Of a DNA stretch of 39,720 nucleotides, positions 6,458-15,044 are shown piece after piece. The stretch is from assembly GCF_001038455.1 (NCBI RefSeq), contig NZ_LDUY01000009.1, positions 1-39,720 of the forward strand, in the 5' to 3' direction. Every line of letters starts with the position of its first letter. Position 1 is the first letter of the stretch. Below the pieces are notes generated by a model, which was not told where the DNA came from, searched no databases, and was given only the letters and a program-made list of their open reading frames with translations. A program made the translations under genes and the position numbers. This DNA is from Fructobacillus sp. EFB-N1. Its GTDB lineage: Bacteria; Bacillota; Bacilli; Lactobacillales; Lactobacillaceae.

Positions 6458-7336
6458 TTATTCTTCTTCCGCTAGCTTAGCTTGGGCCAAATAGAAGCAA
6501 CCAATGATACCTGCATTATCTCCAGTCGAAACGGGCACAATGTAGTCCTCAAAATCAGGTGTTGCCAAATAGTTACGGAACTTATCCGCAAAGGCCTTCC
6601 GAACCATTGGTAACAAATTTTCACGGTGTGGCACCCCACCACCAAAAATAATCTTATCGGGACGGAGGATGACCGTAAAGTCGACAGCGGCCTGTGCTAA
6701 GTAGTCGGCTTCGATTTCCCAAGCGATATGATCATCAGGCAATTCCTTGGCCGTCATGTCCCAACGCTCGGCCATAGCCGGTCCAGAAGCCAAACCTTCC
6801 AAACAGTGGTCTTGGTGAAATGGGCAATGGCCCTGATAGTCATCCTTTGGATGCTTTTGAATCATAATGTGGCCTGCTTCAGGATGGCCGTAACCAGCTA
6901 GAAAATGGCCACGGTTGATGATTCCAGCACCAACACCAGTACCAATCGTCAGGTAAACCATTGATTGATTTTCCTTCACAGCCCCCGTCTTATACTCTGC
7001 CCACGCAGCGCCATTAACGTCCGTGGTCCAGTAGTAAGGAATGTCACGCCAGGCTTTCATTCGACCCATGAAATCATAACCAGACCAACCACGTTTTGGT
7101 GTGTCTAAGACGCGGCCATAAGTCTTGGACTCCGGGTTAATATCAATCGGTCCAAACATCGCAATCCCCATTGCTTTGATATCCTCAAACTGATCAAAGT
7201 AGGCAATCACCGCATCAAGCGTCTTTTCACCGTCTTCAGTCGGAATCGACTGACGGTCAACAATCTTCATATCCTCATCACAGACAGCTAAAACAAACTT
7301 CGTACCGCCGCCTTCAATTGCTCCTAATAGTGCCAT
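6458..7336 (-). CDS. ROK-family fructokinase
   Basis: This 292-residue sugar kinase of the ROK family phosphorylates fructose to fructose 6-phosphate with ATP. The N-terminal ATP loop reads GAIEGGGTKF. The central motif GTGVGAGI and a zinc-type cluster GHIMIQKHP...GHCPFHQDHCLEG (His and three Cys/His ligands) are those of bacterial fructokinases rather than glucokinases. FGGGV and GDNAGIIGC mark the C-terminal half. ATG 7336 is preferred over the ATG nine bases upstream because GGAAAGGA is then properly spaced. A cre site overlaps the -10, so CcpA repression by preferred sugars is expected. Monocistronic. Gene names scrK, frk and gmuE are used for relatives. Confidence 0.9.
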   Translation of the reverse strand: MALLGAIEGGGTKFVLAVCDEDMKIVDRQSIPTEDGEKTLDAVIAYFDQFEDIKAMGIAMFGPIDINPESKTYGRVLDTPKRGWSGYDFMGRMKAWRDIPYYWTTDVNGAAWAEYKTGAVKENQSMVYLTIGTGVGAGIINRGHFLAGYGHPEAGHIMIQKHPKDDYQGHCPFHQDHCLEGLASGPAMAERWDMTAKELPDDHIAWEIEADYLAQAAVDFTVILRPDKIIFGGGVPHRENLLPMVRKAFADKFRNYLATPDFEDYIVPVSTGDNAGIIGCFYLAQAKLAEEE

Positions 7337-7403
7337 GGCGAACATCCTTTCCGCTTTGTTTTGAACCGGAGGTTGATTTTAGTCAACACGTTTCTTTACC
7401 TTT

Positions 7404-7432
7404 ATTGTAAACGCTTACAGAAAAACAAACAA
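7404..7432 (-). promoter_or_regulatory. Fructokinase promoter
   Basis: On the minus strand, -35 TTGTTT (7427-7432), a 17-base spacer and -10 TACAAT (7404-7409). The cre site covers the -10 and part of the spacer. The transcript leader would be about 60 bases. Confidence 0.6.
7406..7419. promoter_or_regulatory. cre site (CcpA operator)
   Basis: TGTAAACGCTTACA fits the catabolite-responsive element consensus TGWAANCGNTNWCA at every position and is nearly palindromic. It overlaps the -10 hexamer of the fructokinase promoter, a position that gives repression by CcpA. Confidence 0.85.
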
Positions 7433-7474
7433 CACTTTTTTGCTTTTTTATTAATTATATTACAAAATCGCACT

Positions 7475-7497
7475 AAAAAAAGGCCTTTTGGCCTTTT
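7475..7497 (-). terminator. Terminator of the dnaX-galE operon
   Basis: Stem AAAAGGCC / GGCCTTTT with a four-base loop. A T-run follows on the minus strand. It lies five bases after the galE stop. Confidence 0.85.
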
Positions 7498-7501
7498 AAC
7501 T

Positions 7502-8497
7502 TTATTTGCGGTCATCATAGCCGTTTGGATGCTTTTCTTTCCAATTCCAAGCTGTTTTGATGATGTCCTTCACGTTGTCAAACTTTGGTTGCCAGCCCAA
7601 GACTTCTCGAGCTTGCGTGGAATCCGCAACCAAAATATCAGGGTCACCAGAACGGCGAGGGCCAACCTTGGCTTCAATGTTTACACCAGTTGCTTCACGG
7701 GCTGACTCAACCATTTCCTTAACAGAAAAACCAGTGGCTGATCCCAAGTTAAATTGAGCTGATTTGTTACCCTTAGCCAAGTAATCCAAGGCCAAAATGT
7801 GAGCGTCTGCCAAGTCAACAACATGGACGTAATCACGGACGTTGAAACCATCTGGCGTGTTATAGTCATCCCCAAACATTTCGATGTAGTCACGTTGACC
7901 GGCTGCTGCCTGCAAGATGATTGGCACCAAGTGTGTTTCTGGACCGTGGTCCTCACCAATTGATCCATCATCAATGGCACCCGCCACGTTGAAGTAACGC
8001 AAGGCCACCCACTTGATGTCATAGGCTGAATCGGCCCAGGCCATCATCTTTTCCATCATCAACTTTGATTCCCCATAGGGATTGATTGGGTTTTGTGGGT
8101 CAGTTTCCTTGATGGGAATGTTGACTGGGTTACCATAAGTAGCGGCCGTTGATGAGAAGACAATCTTCTTCACATCAAAGTCTTTCATCACTTCAAGCAA
8201 AGTCACCATACCTGCCGTGTTGTTATCAAAGTACATCAATGGTTCGGCAACGGATTCAGGCACAATTGAGAAGGCTGCAAAGTGAACAACGGCATCGATG
8301 TTCTCTTTTTCAAAAACTTCCGACAAAGCCTTCTTATCACGAATGTCGACTTGGTAAAACTTGGCTTCTGGGGCCACCGCTGCCCGGTGGCCCTTGACCA
8401 AATTATCAACAACAACAACATCCTGGCCTTGGTCCAACAACCGGCGCACCATGTGCGAACCGATATAGCCAGCGCCACCTAATACTAATACAGACAT
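7502..8497 (-). CDS. galE: UDP-glucose 4-epimerase
   Basis: This 331-residue short-chain dehydrogenase interconverts UDP-glucose and UDP-galactose with bound NAD in the cytoplasm. GGAGYIGSH (residues 7-15) is the NAD-binding Rossmann loop. SSTAATYG (115-122) and YGESK (Tyr141, Lys145) form the catalytic site. RYFNVAGA and HVVDLADAH are family blocks. It is the last gene of a nine-gene operon and starts directly after the stop of the acyl-ACP thioesterase with no gap. The rest of the operon is replication and repair, so its place there is unusual; no gal or lac genes are near. Likely role: precursor supply for cell-surface polysaccharide. Confidence 0.95.
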   Translation of the reverse strand: MSVLVLGGAGYIGSHMVRRLLDQGQDVVVVDNLVKGHRAAVAPEAKFYQVDIRDKKALSEVFEKENIDAVVHFAAFSIVPESVAEPLMYFDNNTAGMVTLLEVMKDFDVKKIVFSSTAATYGNPVNIPIKETDPQNPINPYGESKLMMEKMMAWADSAYDIKWVALRYFNVAGAIDDGSIGEDHGPETHLVPIILQAAAGQRDYIEMFGDDYNTPDGFNVRDYVHVVDLADAHILALDYLAKGNKSAQFNLGSATGFSVKEMVESAREATGVNIEAKVGPRRSGDPDILVADSTQAREVLGWQPKFDNVKDIIKTAWNWKEKHPNGYDDRK

Positions 8498-9256
8498 TTA
8501 CTTTTCCTCACTTTTTTGTCCGGGTCGATCCATCCAGGTAATCACGGCTTCCGCCGAAATACCGTCTTCTTTGACAACCCGGTGTCTTGATTTATTATCT
8601 GTTAAAATCGCTTGTGATTCAACTTGGTGACCGTAATGGACTTCGTTTTCATAACGAATGGTCAAATTAGTCGCCTCATGGTCTTTCAAGAAATCAAAGG
8701 GCAATACATCCAGCATCCACTCCAAATATTTGGAATTGTTAACGTGGCGGTTTCCATCAATGTCCAAGAAGCGCACTTGATAGGGTCGCCTAACCTGAAC
8801 ATCTTCATCTTTAATTTTATCAACTTTGACCATCTTGTCCAAGCGATGCACCTCTTGGCCACCATAGGGAACCACCAGGTCCTCTGGCAAGCGCTGCATT
8901 CGCCTGGTCTCTAGATCAATCAAGGCCCAAAGGGAATCAATATCAATAATGACCTCACCATTGGCATCCTTAAAGTAAAAACCACGCATGGCAAAGAAAG
9001 AAGACCATTCACCAGCCTTGGTTTCGATTGTAATTTTTTCACCTAATTTTGGCCGGCGAATAATCTTTAAATCATATTGTAAGATGACCCAACCCAAACC
9101 GCGTTTATCGGTTTCGGTATAGCCAACGTTCAAATGCTCACCCTGAAGTCGTGAGCACAGGATGGCCAGATTCAAGACCATTGGTAATGAAAGCTTTCGT
9201 GTCAAATCGACCTGATAATACTCAATAGGTCGTGTAATTGAAAAAATATCAGCCAT
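8498..9256 (-). CDS. Acyl-ACP thioesterase (FatA/FatB family)
   Basis: This 252-residue double-hotdog protein hydrolyses acyl-ACP to free fatty acid and so can end or divert fatty-acid synthesis. The N-terminal hotdog has EYYQVDLTRKLSLPMV and LGWVILQYDLKI; the second has the catalytic block DIDGNRHVNNSKYLEWMLD (Asn/His pair), typical of this family. No signal peptide or membrane helix. Its start overlaps the rsmI stop by eight bases and its stop abuts galE, so it is translationally coupled. Its physiological role in lactic acid bacteria is not settled; membrane fatty-acid composition is the reasonable guess. Confidence 0.9.
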   Translation of the reverse strand: MADIFSITRPIEYYQVDLTRKLSLPMVLNLAILCSRLQGEHLNVGYTETDKRGLGWVILQYDLKIIRRPKLGEKITIETKAGEWSSFFAMRGFYFKDANGEVIIDIDSLWALIDLETRRMQRLPEDLVVPYGGQEVHRLDKMVKVDKIKDEDVQVRRPYQVRFLDIDGNRHVNNSKYLEWMLDVLPFDFLKDHEATNLTIRYENEVHYGHQVESQAILTDNKSRHRVVKEDGISAEAVITWMDRPGQKSEEK

Positions 9257-10166
9257 GGTCTTCCTCGATTTGATGATAAATTTTATAAACCTCTTGCCGG
9301 TTTAATCCCCGATCCTTGGCCACCTGCTTGATGGCTTGATTGGGCTTTTGACCGGCCGTCACTAATTCGGCCACCGCTTGGTCCACGGGGAGGTCAGCCG
9401 TTTCAGCCAAGACTTGTGCATCTCCTTGCTGTGGCTCGGCCATTTCTTTTAGGTCTTCTGTGTTAGCGCCGGCAACCATCAAAACAAATTCCCCACGGGC
9501 CTGATTTTCAACTAGCCAATCGGCCAACTCTTTCGTGGTCCCGCGCAAGAATTCCTCGTACCGCTTTGTTAACTCCCGAGCCAAGACGACGCGACGGTTG
9601 GGGCCACAAACAGTTAGTAGATTTTCCATGGTTGCCTTTAGGCGATGAGGGGCCTCATAAAAAATCAGCGTCTCTGGCCGACGAGCAAGGTCCGCCAAAA
9701 CAGCCTGTTGCTCCCCCTTCTTTCGTGGTAAGAAACCATGAAAATAAAAGGGTTGAGGCACTAAGCCAGAAGCAATTAGGGCTGTAATACCGGCTGAAGC
9801 ACCTGGCACAGGCACAACTGGAATCCCAGCAACAATTGCTTGGGCCACTAGTTCCTTCCCCGGATCCGAGATGGAGGGCAAGCCCGCATCAGAAACTTGG
9901 GCAACCGACTGCCCTTCCAAAAGATCTTGAACAATCAGTGGTGCCTTTTCCTGCCAGTTATGTTCGTGCAGTGCCGTCTTTTTGGTATGAATATCAAAAT
10001 AATTTAATAACAGCTGTGTATGTCTTGTGTCCTCAGCAGCAATCACATCAACAGTCGACAAGACCTCAATGGCGCGATTTGACATGTCCTGAAGGTTACC
10101 GATTGGTGTGGCAACGAGGTACAACGTCCCCGTTTTTTGTTCTGCAAAACTTTTTTGTACCTGCAT
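9249..10166 (-). CDS. rsmI: 16S rRNA (cytidine-1402-2'-O)-methyltransferase
   Basis: This 305-residue tetrapyrrole-methylase-fold enzyme adds the 2'-O-methyl of m4Cm1402 in the 16S decoding centre, using SAM. Motifs: GTLYLVATPIGNL (13-25), VIAAEDTRHT, VSDAGLPSISDPG and PVPGASA, YFHGFLPRKKGE, FYEAPHRLKAT, ARELTKRYEE. The C-terminal tail (about 240-305) is a helix-rich extension ending in a helix-turn-helix-like QAIKQVAKDRGLNRQEVYKIY segment seen in Gram-positive RsmI. ATG 10166 follows TAGGATGAT, six bases after the holB stop. Confidence 0.95.
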   Translation of the reverse strand: MQVQKSFAEQKTGTLYLVATPIGNLQDMSNRAIEVLSTVDVIAAEDTRHTQLLLNYFDIHTKKTALHEHNWQEKAPLIVQDLLEGQSVAQVSDAGLPSISDPGKELVAQAIVAGIPVVPVPGASAGITALIASGLVPQPFYFHGFLPRKKGEQQAVLADLARRPETLIFYEAPHRLKATMENLLTVCGPNRRVVLARELTKRYEEFLRGTTKELADWLVENQARGEFVLMVAGANTEDLKEMAEPQQGDAQVLAETADLPVDQAVAELVTAGQKPNQAIKQVAKDRGLNRQEVYKIYHQIEEDHG

Positions 10167-10172
10167 ATCATC

Positions 10173-11135
10173 CTATCCCAAGGCTATTGTGATTTCGAGC
10201 CCTAGCTTTTCTAACCGACTTTGCCAAGAAATATTAACGTTTTTCAATTGGTCGGTTTGCAAAATCAGCTTACCCACTGCTAACAGCTGGTCTGGTTGAT
10301 AACGTTTGACCATTTCCTTATAAAAACCAAGCAACTGTGGAAAAGCCAATTGGTCTTGATCAACATAAGCATAAACTGCTAAATCGCGACCGAGTGACTG
10401 AAGCCAAGACAGAACCTGATTTTCCTGGTCCTTGAGGGTCACCAAGGGCAAAAGCTGTCCCTGCAGATAAGCCATTAAAGCCACATCCTGCGTCATTGCT
10501 AGCTCAAACCACTTGAAAACCTTTGTCTGGGCTTCCTTGGCAAAAGCCTCCTTCGCAGCCTGACTATCCAGGTTGACTTGATTGGAGGCCTGTAGATTCA
10601 CCAGCTGGGCACGCGATCGAATCGTTGCCAAGACATCGCTTGCTTTATTTGCTAACAGCAAAATCAATTGCGGGCCCGCCGGTTCCTCGATAAACTTCAA
10701 CAAGGAATTAGCCGCGGCCGTCGTCAACGTATCCGCCTGGTCGATCACGAAGATTTTTCGTTTTCCTTCCAAAGCAGTTGTCGTCAGCTCTGGGACCAAG
10801 GACCTGATTTGCGCGATTTTAATCGCTGCTCCCGGTTTTTCGGGTAAAACGGTCACAAAATCAGGATGGTCAAAGGCCGCTAGTCGCTGCTTTGTCAGCT
10901 CATCTTGGCCAAGGACAAAGGAAGCTAACGACTTCGCCAAGGCGATTTTTTCAGCATCCCCCACACCGGTTAACAAATAGAGGTGTGAAAGGCGATCTTC
11001 TGCTACCGCTTGCTCAAACTGGCGGTAATTAGCCGGATAAGCCGCTTCTGCCATTGCCTGAAAGTCTTGGTCAACAAGAGCCGGTTCGGCGGTATTTTGG
11101 GCTATTTGACCCTTGTTACTGTTTTTTTTAGCCAT
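10173..11135 (-). CDS. holB: DNA polymerase III delta-prime subunit
   Basis: This 320-residue AAA+ subunit is the stator of the clamp loader that opens the beta sliding clamp. Homology is clear from KIAQIRSLVPEL, KRKIFVIDQADTLTTAAANSLLKFIEEPAG (the Walker-B-like region) and the sensor-1 region TIRSRAQLVNL. A degenerate P-loop (LTGVGDAEK) is normal for delta-prime. Oddly, the protein has no cysteine at all; the Cys-rich zinc module between the first helix and HPD is replaced by GQDELTKQRLAAFDHPD. No good Shine-Dalgarno precedes ATG 11135; translation is probably coupled to darA, six bases upstream. The N-terminal 20 residues are Lys/Asn-rich and disordered-looking. Confidence 0.92.
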   Translation of the reverse strand: MAKKNSNKGQIAQNTAEPALVDQDFQAMAEAAYPANYRQFEQAVAEDRLSHLYLLTGVGDAEKIALAKSLASFVLGQDELTKQRLAAFDHPDFVTVLPEKPGAAIKIAQIRSLVPELTTTALEGKRKIFVIDQADTLTTAAANSLLKFIEEPAGPQLILLLANKASDVLATIRSRAQLVNLQASNQVNLDSQAAKEAFAKEAQTKVFKWFELAMTQDVALMAYLQGQLLPLVTLKDQENQVLSWLQSLGRDLAVYAYVDQDQLAFPQLLGFYKEMVKRYQPDQLLAVGKLILQTDQLKNVNISWQSRLEKLGLEITIALG

Positions 11136-11141
11136 TAAAAA

Positions 11142-11465
11142 TTAGAACTGGTAGAAATCATCAATTGTCTGCGTGAAGACAGTGGCCCCACCCACTTCGA
11201 CTTCGACTGGGAAAGCACCTGTCCGCTCCCCCTCCACGCTAATTGGTGGCACCATAAATTGCTTCCGCTTTTGTGAAATATCTTTAATAATTTGCAGAAC
11301 TTCCTCAACCCGGTCCTCATCAATAGCAATGATGAAGGTCGTGTTACCAGACCGTAAGAAGCCACCGGATGTGGCGAGACGAGTTGCTTGAATCTTAGCC
11401 TTGACGAAGGCGTTGGCTAACTTTGTTGCATCTTTATCTTGAACAATGGCATTGACTAATTTCAT
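11142..11465 (-). CDS. darA: Cyclic di-AMP receptor DarA (YaaQ, PII-like)
   Basis: This 107-residue PII-like trimer binds cyclic di-AMP. ATG 11465 is chosen because GGAGGTAAAAAG precedes it. Family blocks are MKLVNAIVQDKD, ATRLATSGGFLRSGNTTFIIAID (the ligand-binding T/B loop region), and the C-terminal FPVEVEVGGATVFTQTIDDFYQF. The target of DarA signalling is not established in this group. It keeps its usual place between tmk and holB in the operon. Confidence 0.93.
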   Translation of the reverse strand: MKLVNAIVQDKDATKLANAFVKAKIQATRLATSGGFLRSGNTTFIIAIDEDRVEEVLQIIKDISQKRKQFMVPPISVEGERTGAFPVEVEVGGATVFTQTIDDFYQF

Positions 11466-11469
11466 CTTT

Positions 11470-12102
11470 TTACCTCCAATAGGTCGCCAGGACCTGCTTG
11501 ACTTCTTCAATTACAGCTTGAACATCTTGGTTGGCGTTGACCAGCTTGATTCGTTTGGGGATTTTTTCCACCAATTCCAAATAAGTTTGACGGACCGTCT
11601 GATGGAAAGAAAGTTCCTCTTCATCCAGTCGGTCAATCTTGCCCTTTCGATTGGCAAAAATCCGCTCCAACCCAACCTCAACCGGTAAATCCAAGTAAAT
11701 CGTTAGGTCTGGTAGTTGCCCCTGCGTGGCAAAAGCATTTAACTCGGCAATTCGGCCAACACCCAGTTCACGCCCACCACCTTGGTAGGCTAATGACGAA
11801 TCAAGGTACCGGTCTGACAAAACCACCTTGCCCGCAGCAATTGCCGGTTGGACGGTTTGGACAAGGTGCTCACGCCGAGAAGCGGCATAGAGCAGCGCTT
11901 CCGTCCACGGATCCATTGCTGGCTCCGTTTTTTCTTGGAGAAGCGTTCGAATTCCTTCGGCTACTGGTGTTCCACCTGGTTCTCTGGTTACTAAGACATC
12001 CGCCTGAGCCAATTCTGCTAAGTACGGGCGCACCGCCTCAATCACCGTGGTTTTCCCTGCACCCTCTGGACCCTCAAATGATAAAAAATGCATCTCACTC
12101 AT
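11470..12102 (-). CDS. tmk: Thymidylate kinase
   Basis: This 210-residue P-loop kinase phosphorylates dTMP to dTDP. FEGPEGAGKTT (about 8-18) is the P-loop, TREPGGTP the dTMP-binding DRX-type region, and SDRYLDSSLAYQGGGRELG the DRY motif with LID-side residues. It stops four bases before darA. ATG 12102 follows TAGGAGCTTCAC; an ATG three codons later is possible. Confidence 0.95.
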   Translation of the reverse strand: MSEMHFLSFEGPEGAGKTTVIEAVRPYLAELAQADVLVTREPGGTPVAEGIRTLLQEKTEPAMDPWTEALLYAASRREHLVQTVQPAIAAGKVVLSDRYLDSSLAYQGGGRELGVGRIAELNAFATQGQLPDLTIYLDLPVEVGLERIFANRKGKIDRLDEEELSFHQTVRQTYLELVEKIPKRIKLVNANQDVQAVIEEVKQVLATYWR

Positions 12103-12111
12103 GTGAAGCTC

Positions 12112-12378
12112 CTATTCCTGTGGTTGCTTGAAAATCAGCGGTTGCTTCGCCACCGCTTTGCGACGCTTTGCTTCATTGTAGAGGTACAAGAACTTTGCCT
12201 TATCGACTGCCGTTTGGGCCTGAATCATATGACCGTTGACCCGCGAATCAACCAATGCCGTTTCGGATTCTTGCGCTTGGTGATATTCTAAACGCGCTTG
12301 ATTAATTTGACTTAAAAGCAATTCATCAAACTCTTCTTTGAGAAAACCCGTATTCACTTTTTTCTTTTTATTAAACAT
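12112..12378 (-). CDS. yaaL: YaaL family protein (DUF2508)
   Basis: This 88-residue helical protein is of unknown function, conserved beside recR in Firmicutes. The sequence shows a basic N-terminus (MFNKKKKVN), then two charged helices around EEFDELLLSQINQARLEY and GHMIQAQTAVDKAKFLYLYNEAKRR. Its start codon overlaps the recR stop by one base, so it is translationally coupled, and it stops nine bases before tmk. Synteny is as informative as sequence for this call. Confidence 0.85.
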   Translation of the reverse strand: MFNKKKKVNTGFLKEEFDELLLSQINQARLEYHQAQESETALVDSRVNGHMIQAQTAVDKAKFLYLYNEAKRRKAVAKQPLIFKQPQE

Positions 12379-12983
12379 TAGAGCTCATTTCTGCCTTCGA
12401 TGGACTTAATCAAGGTCAGTTGGTCAGCATAATCGATATCGGCTCCAACCGCTAAGCCGGTTGCTAGTCGGGTTACTTTAATATTGGCTGGCTTCAAAAG
12501 GCGCGCCAAGTACATCGCGGTAGCTTCGCCATCGGTATTGGCGTTCGTCCCAACAATCACTTCTTGAATCTGTTCATCCTTTGAAAGGCGCTTAATTAAA
12601 GATGGCAGATTAATATCCTCTGGCCCTGTTCCGGCACTGGGGGAAATCACGCCATTTAAGACATGATAAAGTCCGTGGTATTCCCCAGTCTGTTCCATCG
12701 CCATCACATCCTTTGGATTTTGCAAGACCAAAACCGTACTTTGATCACGGCTAGGATCGGAACAAATGGCACAGGGATTTTCATCCTTTGTTGTTATATT
12801 ACCGCAAATTTCACAAAATGTAACTGATTCTTTCGCCGTTGCCAAGGCGTTTGCAAAGGATTTAACATCTTCTTGATCCATCCCCAATGTGTAAAAGGCT
12901 AACCGGCTGGCGGTTTTTGCCCCAATCCCCGGTAACTTCGAATATGAATCGATTAATTTTGCAATTGGTTCTGGATATTGCAT
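12378..12983 (-). CDS. recR: Recombination mediator RecR
   Basis: This 201-residue ring-forming protein loads RecA at gaps with RecF and RecO. The helix-hairpin-helix [14 protein letters not shown] is at 17-30. The zinc finger is intact, with Cys57, Cys60, Cys71 and Cys74 (CEIC...CAIC). The Toprim block [22 protein letters not shown] follows, then a C-terminal Walker-B-like [19 protein letters not shown]. It begins three bases after the dnaX stop; the ybaB/ebfC gene normally found between dnaX and recR is absent. Confidence 0.96.
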   Translation of the reverse strand: MQYPEPIAKLIDSYSKLPGIGAKTASRLAFYTLGMDQEDVKSFANALATAKESVTFCEICGNITTKDENPCAICSDPSRDQSTVLVLQNPKDVMAMEQTGEYHGLYHVLNGVISPSAGTGPEDINLPSLIKRLSKDEQIQEVIVGTNANTDGEATAMYLARLLKPANIKVTRLATGLAVGADIDYADQLTLIKSIEGRNEL

Positions 12984-12986
12984 GTC

Positions 12987-14990
12987 CTATTTTCCTTCAT
13001 CATCTGTTTTGGTCACAACGACCAAATCATCCCCAAAGAGATCCTTTGCCTCTTGAACTAAATCAGGCCCTTGGTCAACTTTTTCTTGGTTCGCCGTCTC
13101 AATCATTGGAGCCACCTGGTCGTGATTGGCTTCTAAGACAGTCGGAGTCAGGTCAGCGAGTGAAATCTCGATTTTTTGTCCCGATCGCAAGGCTGCCACG
13201 TAAGCCGCCCGATCGTTTTGCCATTCGTCCTTACTTCGCAAGACTAAAGTTTCTGGTAGCTGATTTTCCCGCAGAGCATTTGCCAAGTTCGCCAGTAAAT
13301 CGTTATTCTGTAAACTAGCATCCATAATGGCCGGAAAATCAAAAGCTAAAATCAGGGCCTGGTCGGAAGAGGCCATTGGTTCGACCGTCTGCAAGACCGC
13401 CTGATCTTTGACTGCAAAGCCCTTGACTAAGTCGGGCCAGATGTTTTGCGCCTGTGTCAGCCGTTCACGCTTTGCTTGAGACAGAACCGCTTGAACTGGC
13501 TCTTGACCGATATAAACGGTTGGGAGCGCTCGAGTAGCTGGCTGGCTGGTAGCCGTTGTTGCTTGGGCCGGCTGTTCTTGAGTGTCCGCTGTACTTTGCT
13601 TTGGCTCTGCTACTGGCCGGCTTACCTCAGGTTCAACTGGTGAACCTGGTTCTTCACCGGCAAAGTCATCTTCCGCCAACAAATCAGTGTTCTGCTCTGG
13701 CTTTGTGCTTGGTGCCTGCTCTTGTTGAGCATGTTGGTTAGCAGCCTCGATAGCAGCTGGTTGGGCTTGTAATGTTTTTGCAACCCTAACCCCGGTCGTT
13801 GTATCTTGCTTTGTATCCAAAGCATAAACAGCGGCTGACTTAATCTGGTCTGTGTCAACTGCCTTAGCAGTTGGCTTGACTTGTTTCTCAGTTGCGCCAT
13901 TTGTCAGCGGTGTTTGAGTCGACTGACCCTTTGAGACTGGCTGACTTTTGTCTTCGTCTGAAAGCGTCAACTTAACCGTTAAGATTTCAAGGTAAATATC
14001 ACTTTGCAGCGAGGCCGCCAACTGGGTTTTTACGTCGTCGATAACAACGAGCATTTGCTGCAACTGGTCTTGAGAGATTTTGGTTTTAAAGGCCTTTAAC
14101 TCTTCCACCTTGCTGGTTGCCTTGACCAAATCCGGCGCTAAATCAACGAGCATCACATCCCGCAGGGTCGCCATCAAATCAGCTAAGAAGCGATTGGCAT
14201 CCTTCCCTGCCAACAAAATCGCAGACAAAGTGGCCAAAGCGGCCGCCGTATCTTGGTCCAACACCTGATTTAAGTAAGTCAGTAACTGATCGATTTTGAC
14301 CGAACCGGTTACCGTCAGGGCGTTTTCGAGCGTAATTTTATCGGGACCGTAGGCAATCACCTGGTCCAAAATTGACAAAGCATCGCGCATCCCACCTTCG
14401 GCGGCAGTCGCCACAACATCTAAGGCTTGGTCTTCAAATGCCTGATTTTCCTGGTGTAGGATTTCAGTCATGCGGTTCTTAATTGTCTCGTTTGAAAGGC
14501 GCTTAAACTCAAAGCGCTGTGTCCGCGACAGAATCGTTGCGGGCATTTTTTGCACTTCAGTCGTCGCTAAAATAAACTTTACCTGAGCTGGTGGCTCCTC
14601 TAAAGTCTTTAAAAGCGCATTAAAGGCCCCCGTCGATAACATGTGGGCCTCATCAATAATATAAATTTTAAACGGTGCTTCAATCGGCGCGTAATTAGCC
14701 GAATCACGGATGGAGCGGATTTCATCAACACCGTTGTTCGAAGCAGCATCAATTTCAATAATGTCAGGGTGGGACTCATTTGCATGGCCTTCGCTGATAC
14801 CATTAACCTCTCGAGCAAAAATTTTGGCCGCTGAAGTCTTTCCCGTTCCTCGTGGTCCCGAGAATAGGTAGGCGTGACCCGTTTGCTTTTGCTCGATAGC
14901 GTTCTCGAGCGTCTTGGTAATCACTTCCTGGCCGACCATTTGCTCAAAAGTCCTTGGCCGGTACACCCGGTAAAGTGCTTGATATGCCAT
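12987..14990 (-). CDS. dnaX: DNA polymerase III gamma/tau subunit
   Basis: This 667-residue AAA+ motor of the clamp loader links polymerase, loader and helicase. The P-loop GPRGTGKT is at 45-52; DEAHML is Walker B; LSRTQRFEFKRL carries the sensor-1 and arginine-finger region; GGMRDALSILDQ is sensor 2. Residues 345-480 are a long Gln/Thr/Ala-rich linker, and the C-terminal 150 residues are the tau-type domain. Oddly, the four-cysteine zinc module expected after the P-loop helix is missing: AREVNGISEGHANESHPDIIEID runs straight through, and the protein has no cysteine. I see no slippery A6G-type frameshift site needed for gamma. ATG 14990 follows GGGAGGGG. Confidence 0.95.
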   Translation of the reverse strand: MAYQALYRVYRPRTFEQMVGQEVITKTLENAIEQKQTGHAYLFSGPRGTGKTSAAKIFAREVNGISEGHANESHPDIIEIDAASNNGVDEIRSIRDSANYAPIEAPFKIYIIDEAHMLSTGAFNALLKTLEEPPAQVKFILATTEVQKMPATILSRTQRFEFKRLSNETIKNRMTEILHQENQAFEDQALDVVATAAEGGMRDALSILDQVIAYGPDKITLENALTVTGSVKIDQLLTYLNQVLDQDTAAALATLSAILLAGKDANRFLADLMATLRDVMLVDLAPDLVKATSKVEELKAFKTKISQDQLQQMLVVIDDVKTQLAASLQSDIYLEILTVKLTLSDEDKSQPVSKGQSTQTPLTNGATEKQVKPTAKAVDTDQIKSAAVYALDTKQDTTTGVRVAKTLQAQPAAIEAANQHAQQEQAPSTKPEQNTDLLAEDDFAGEEPGSPVEPEVSRPVAEPKQSTADTQEQPAQATTATSQPATRALPTVYIGQEPVQAVLSQAKRERLTQAQNIWPDLVKGFAVKDQAVLQTVEPMASSDQALILAFDFPAIMDASLQNNDLLANLANALRENQLPETLVLRSKDEWQNDRAAYVAALRSGQKIEISLADLTPTVLEANHDQVAPMIETANQEKVDQGPDLVQEAKDLFGDDLVVVTKTDDEGK

Positions 14991-15007
14991 GGTGGTCCCC
15001 TCCCTTA

Positions 15008-15034
15008 CAAAAAAAGCCGCCGTTTGGCGGTTTT
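15008..15034 (-). terminator. Terminator of the 4.5S RNA gene
   Basis: Stem GCCGCC / GGCGG with a GTTT-type loop, followed on the minus strand by a seven-base T-run. It lies between ffs and dnaX, so dnaX is expressed by read-through or an unseen promoter. Confidence 0.75.
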
Positions 15035-15044
15035 ACTATGTACA

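Noticed and set aside
13622-13900. Long frames antisense to, or shifted against, dnaX, rpoB, rpoC and ribosomal genes
   Set aside because: They are shadows of GC-richer coding sequence; none has a start signal or recognisable domain.
12987-14990. Programmed frameshift in dnaX producing gamma
   Set aside because: No clear slippery A-run followed by a hairpin was found at the expected place; the full tau reading frame is enough.
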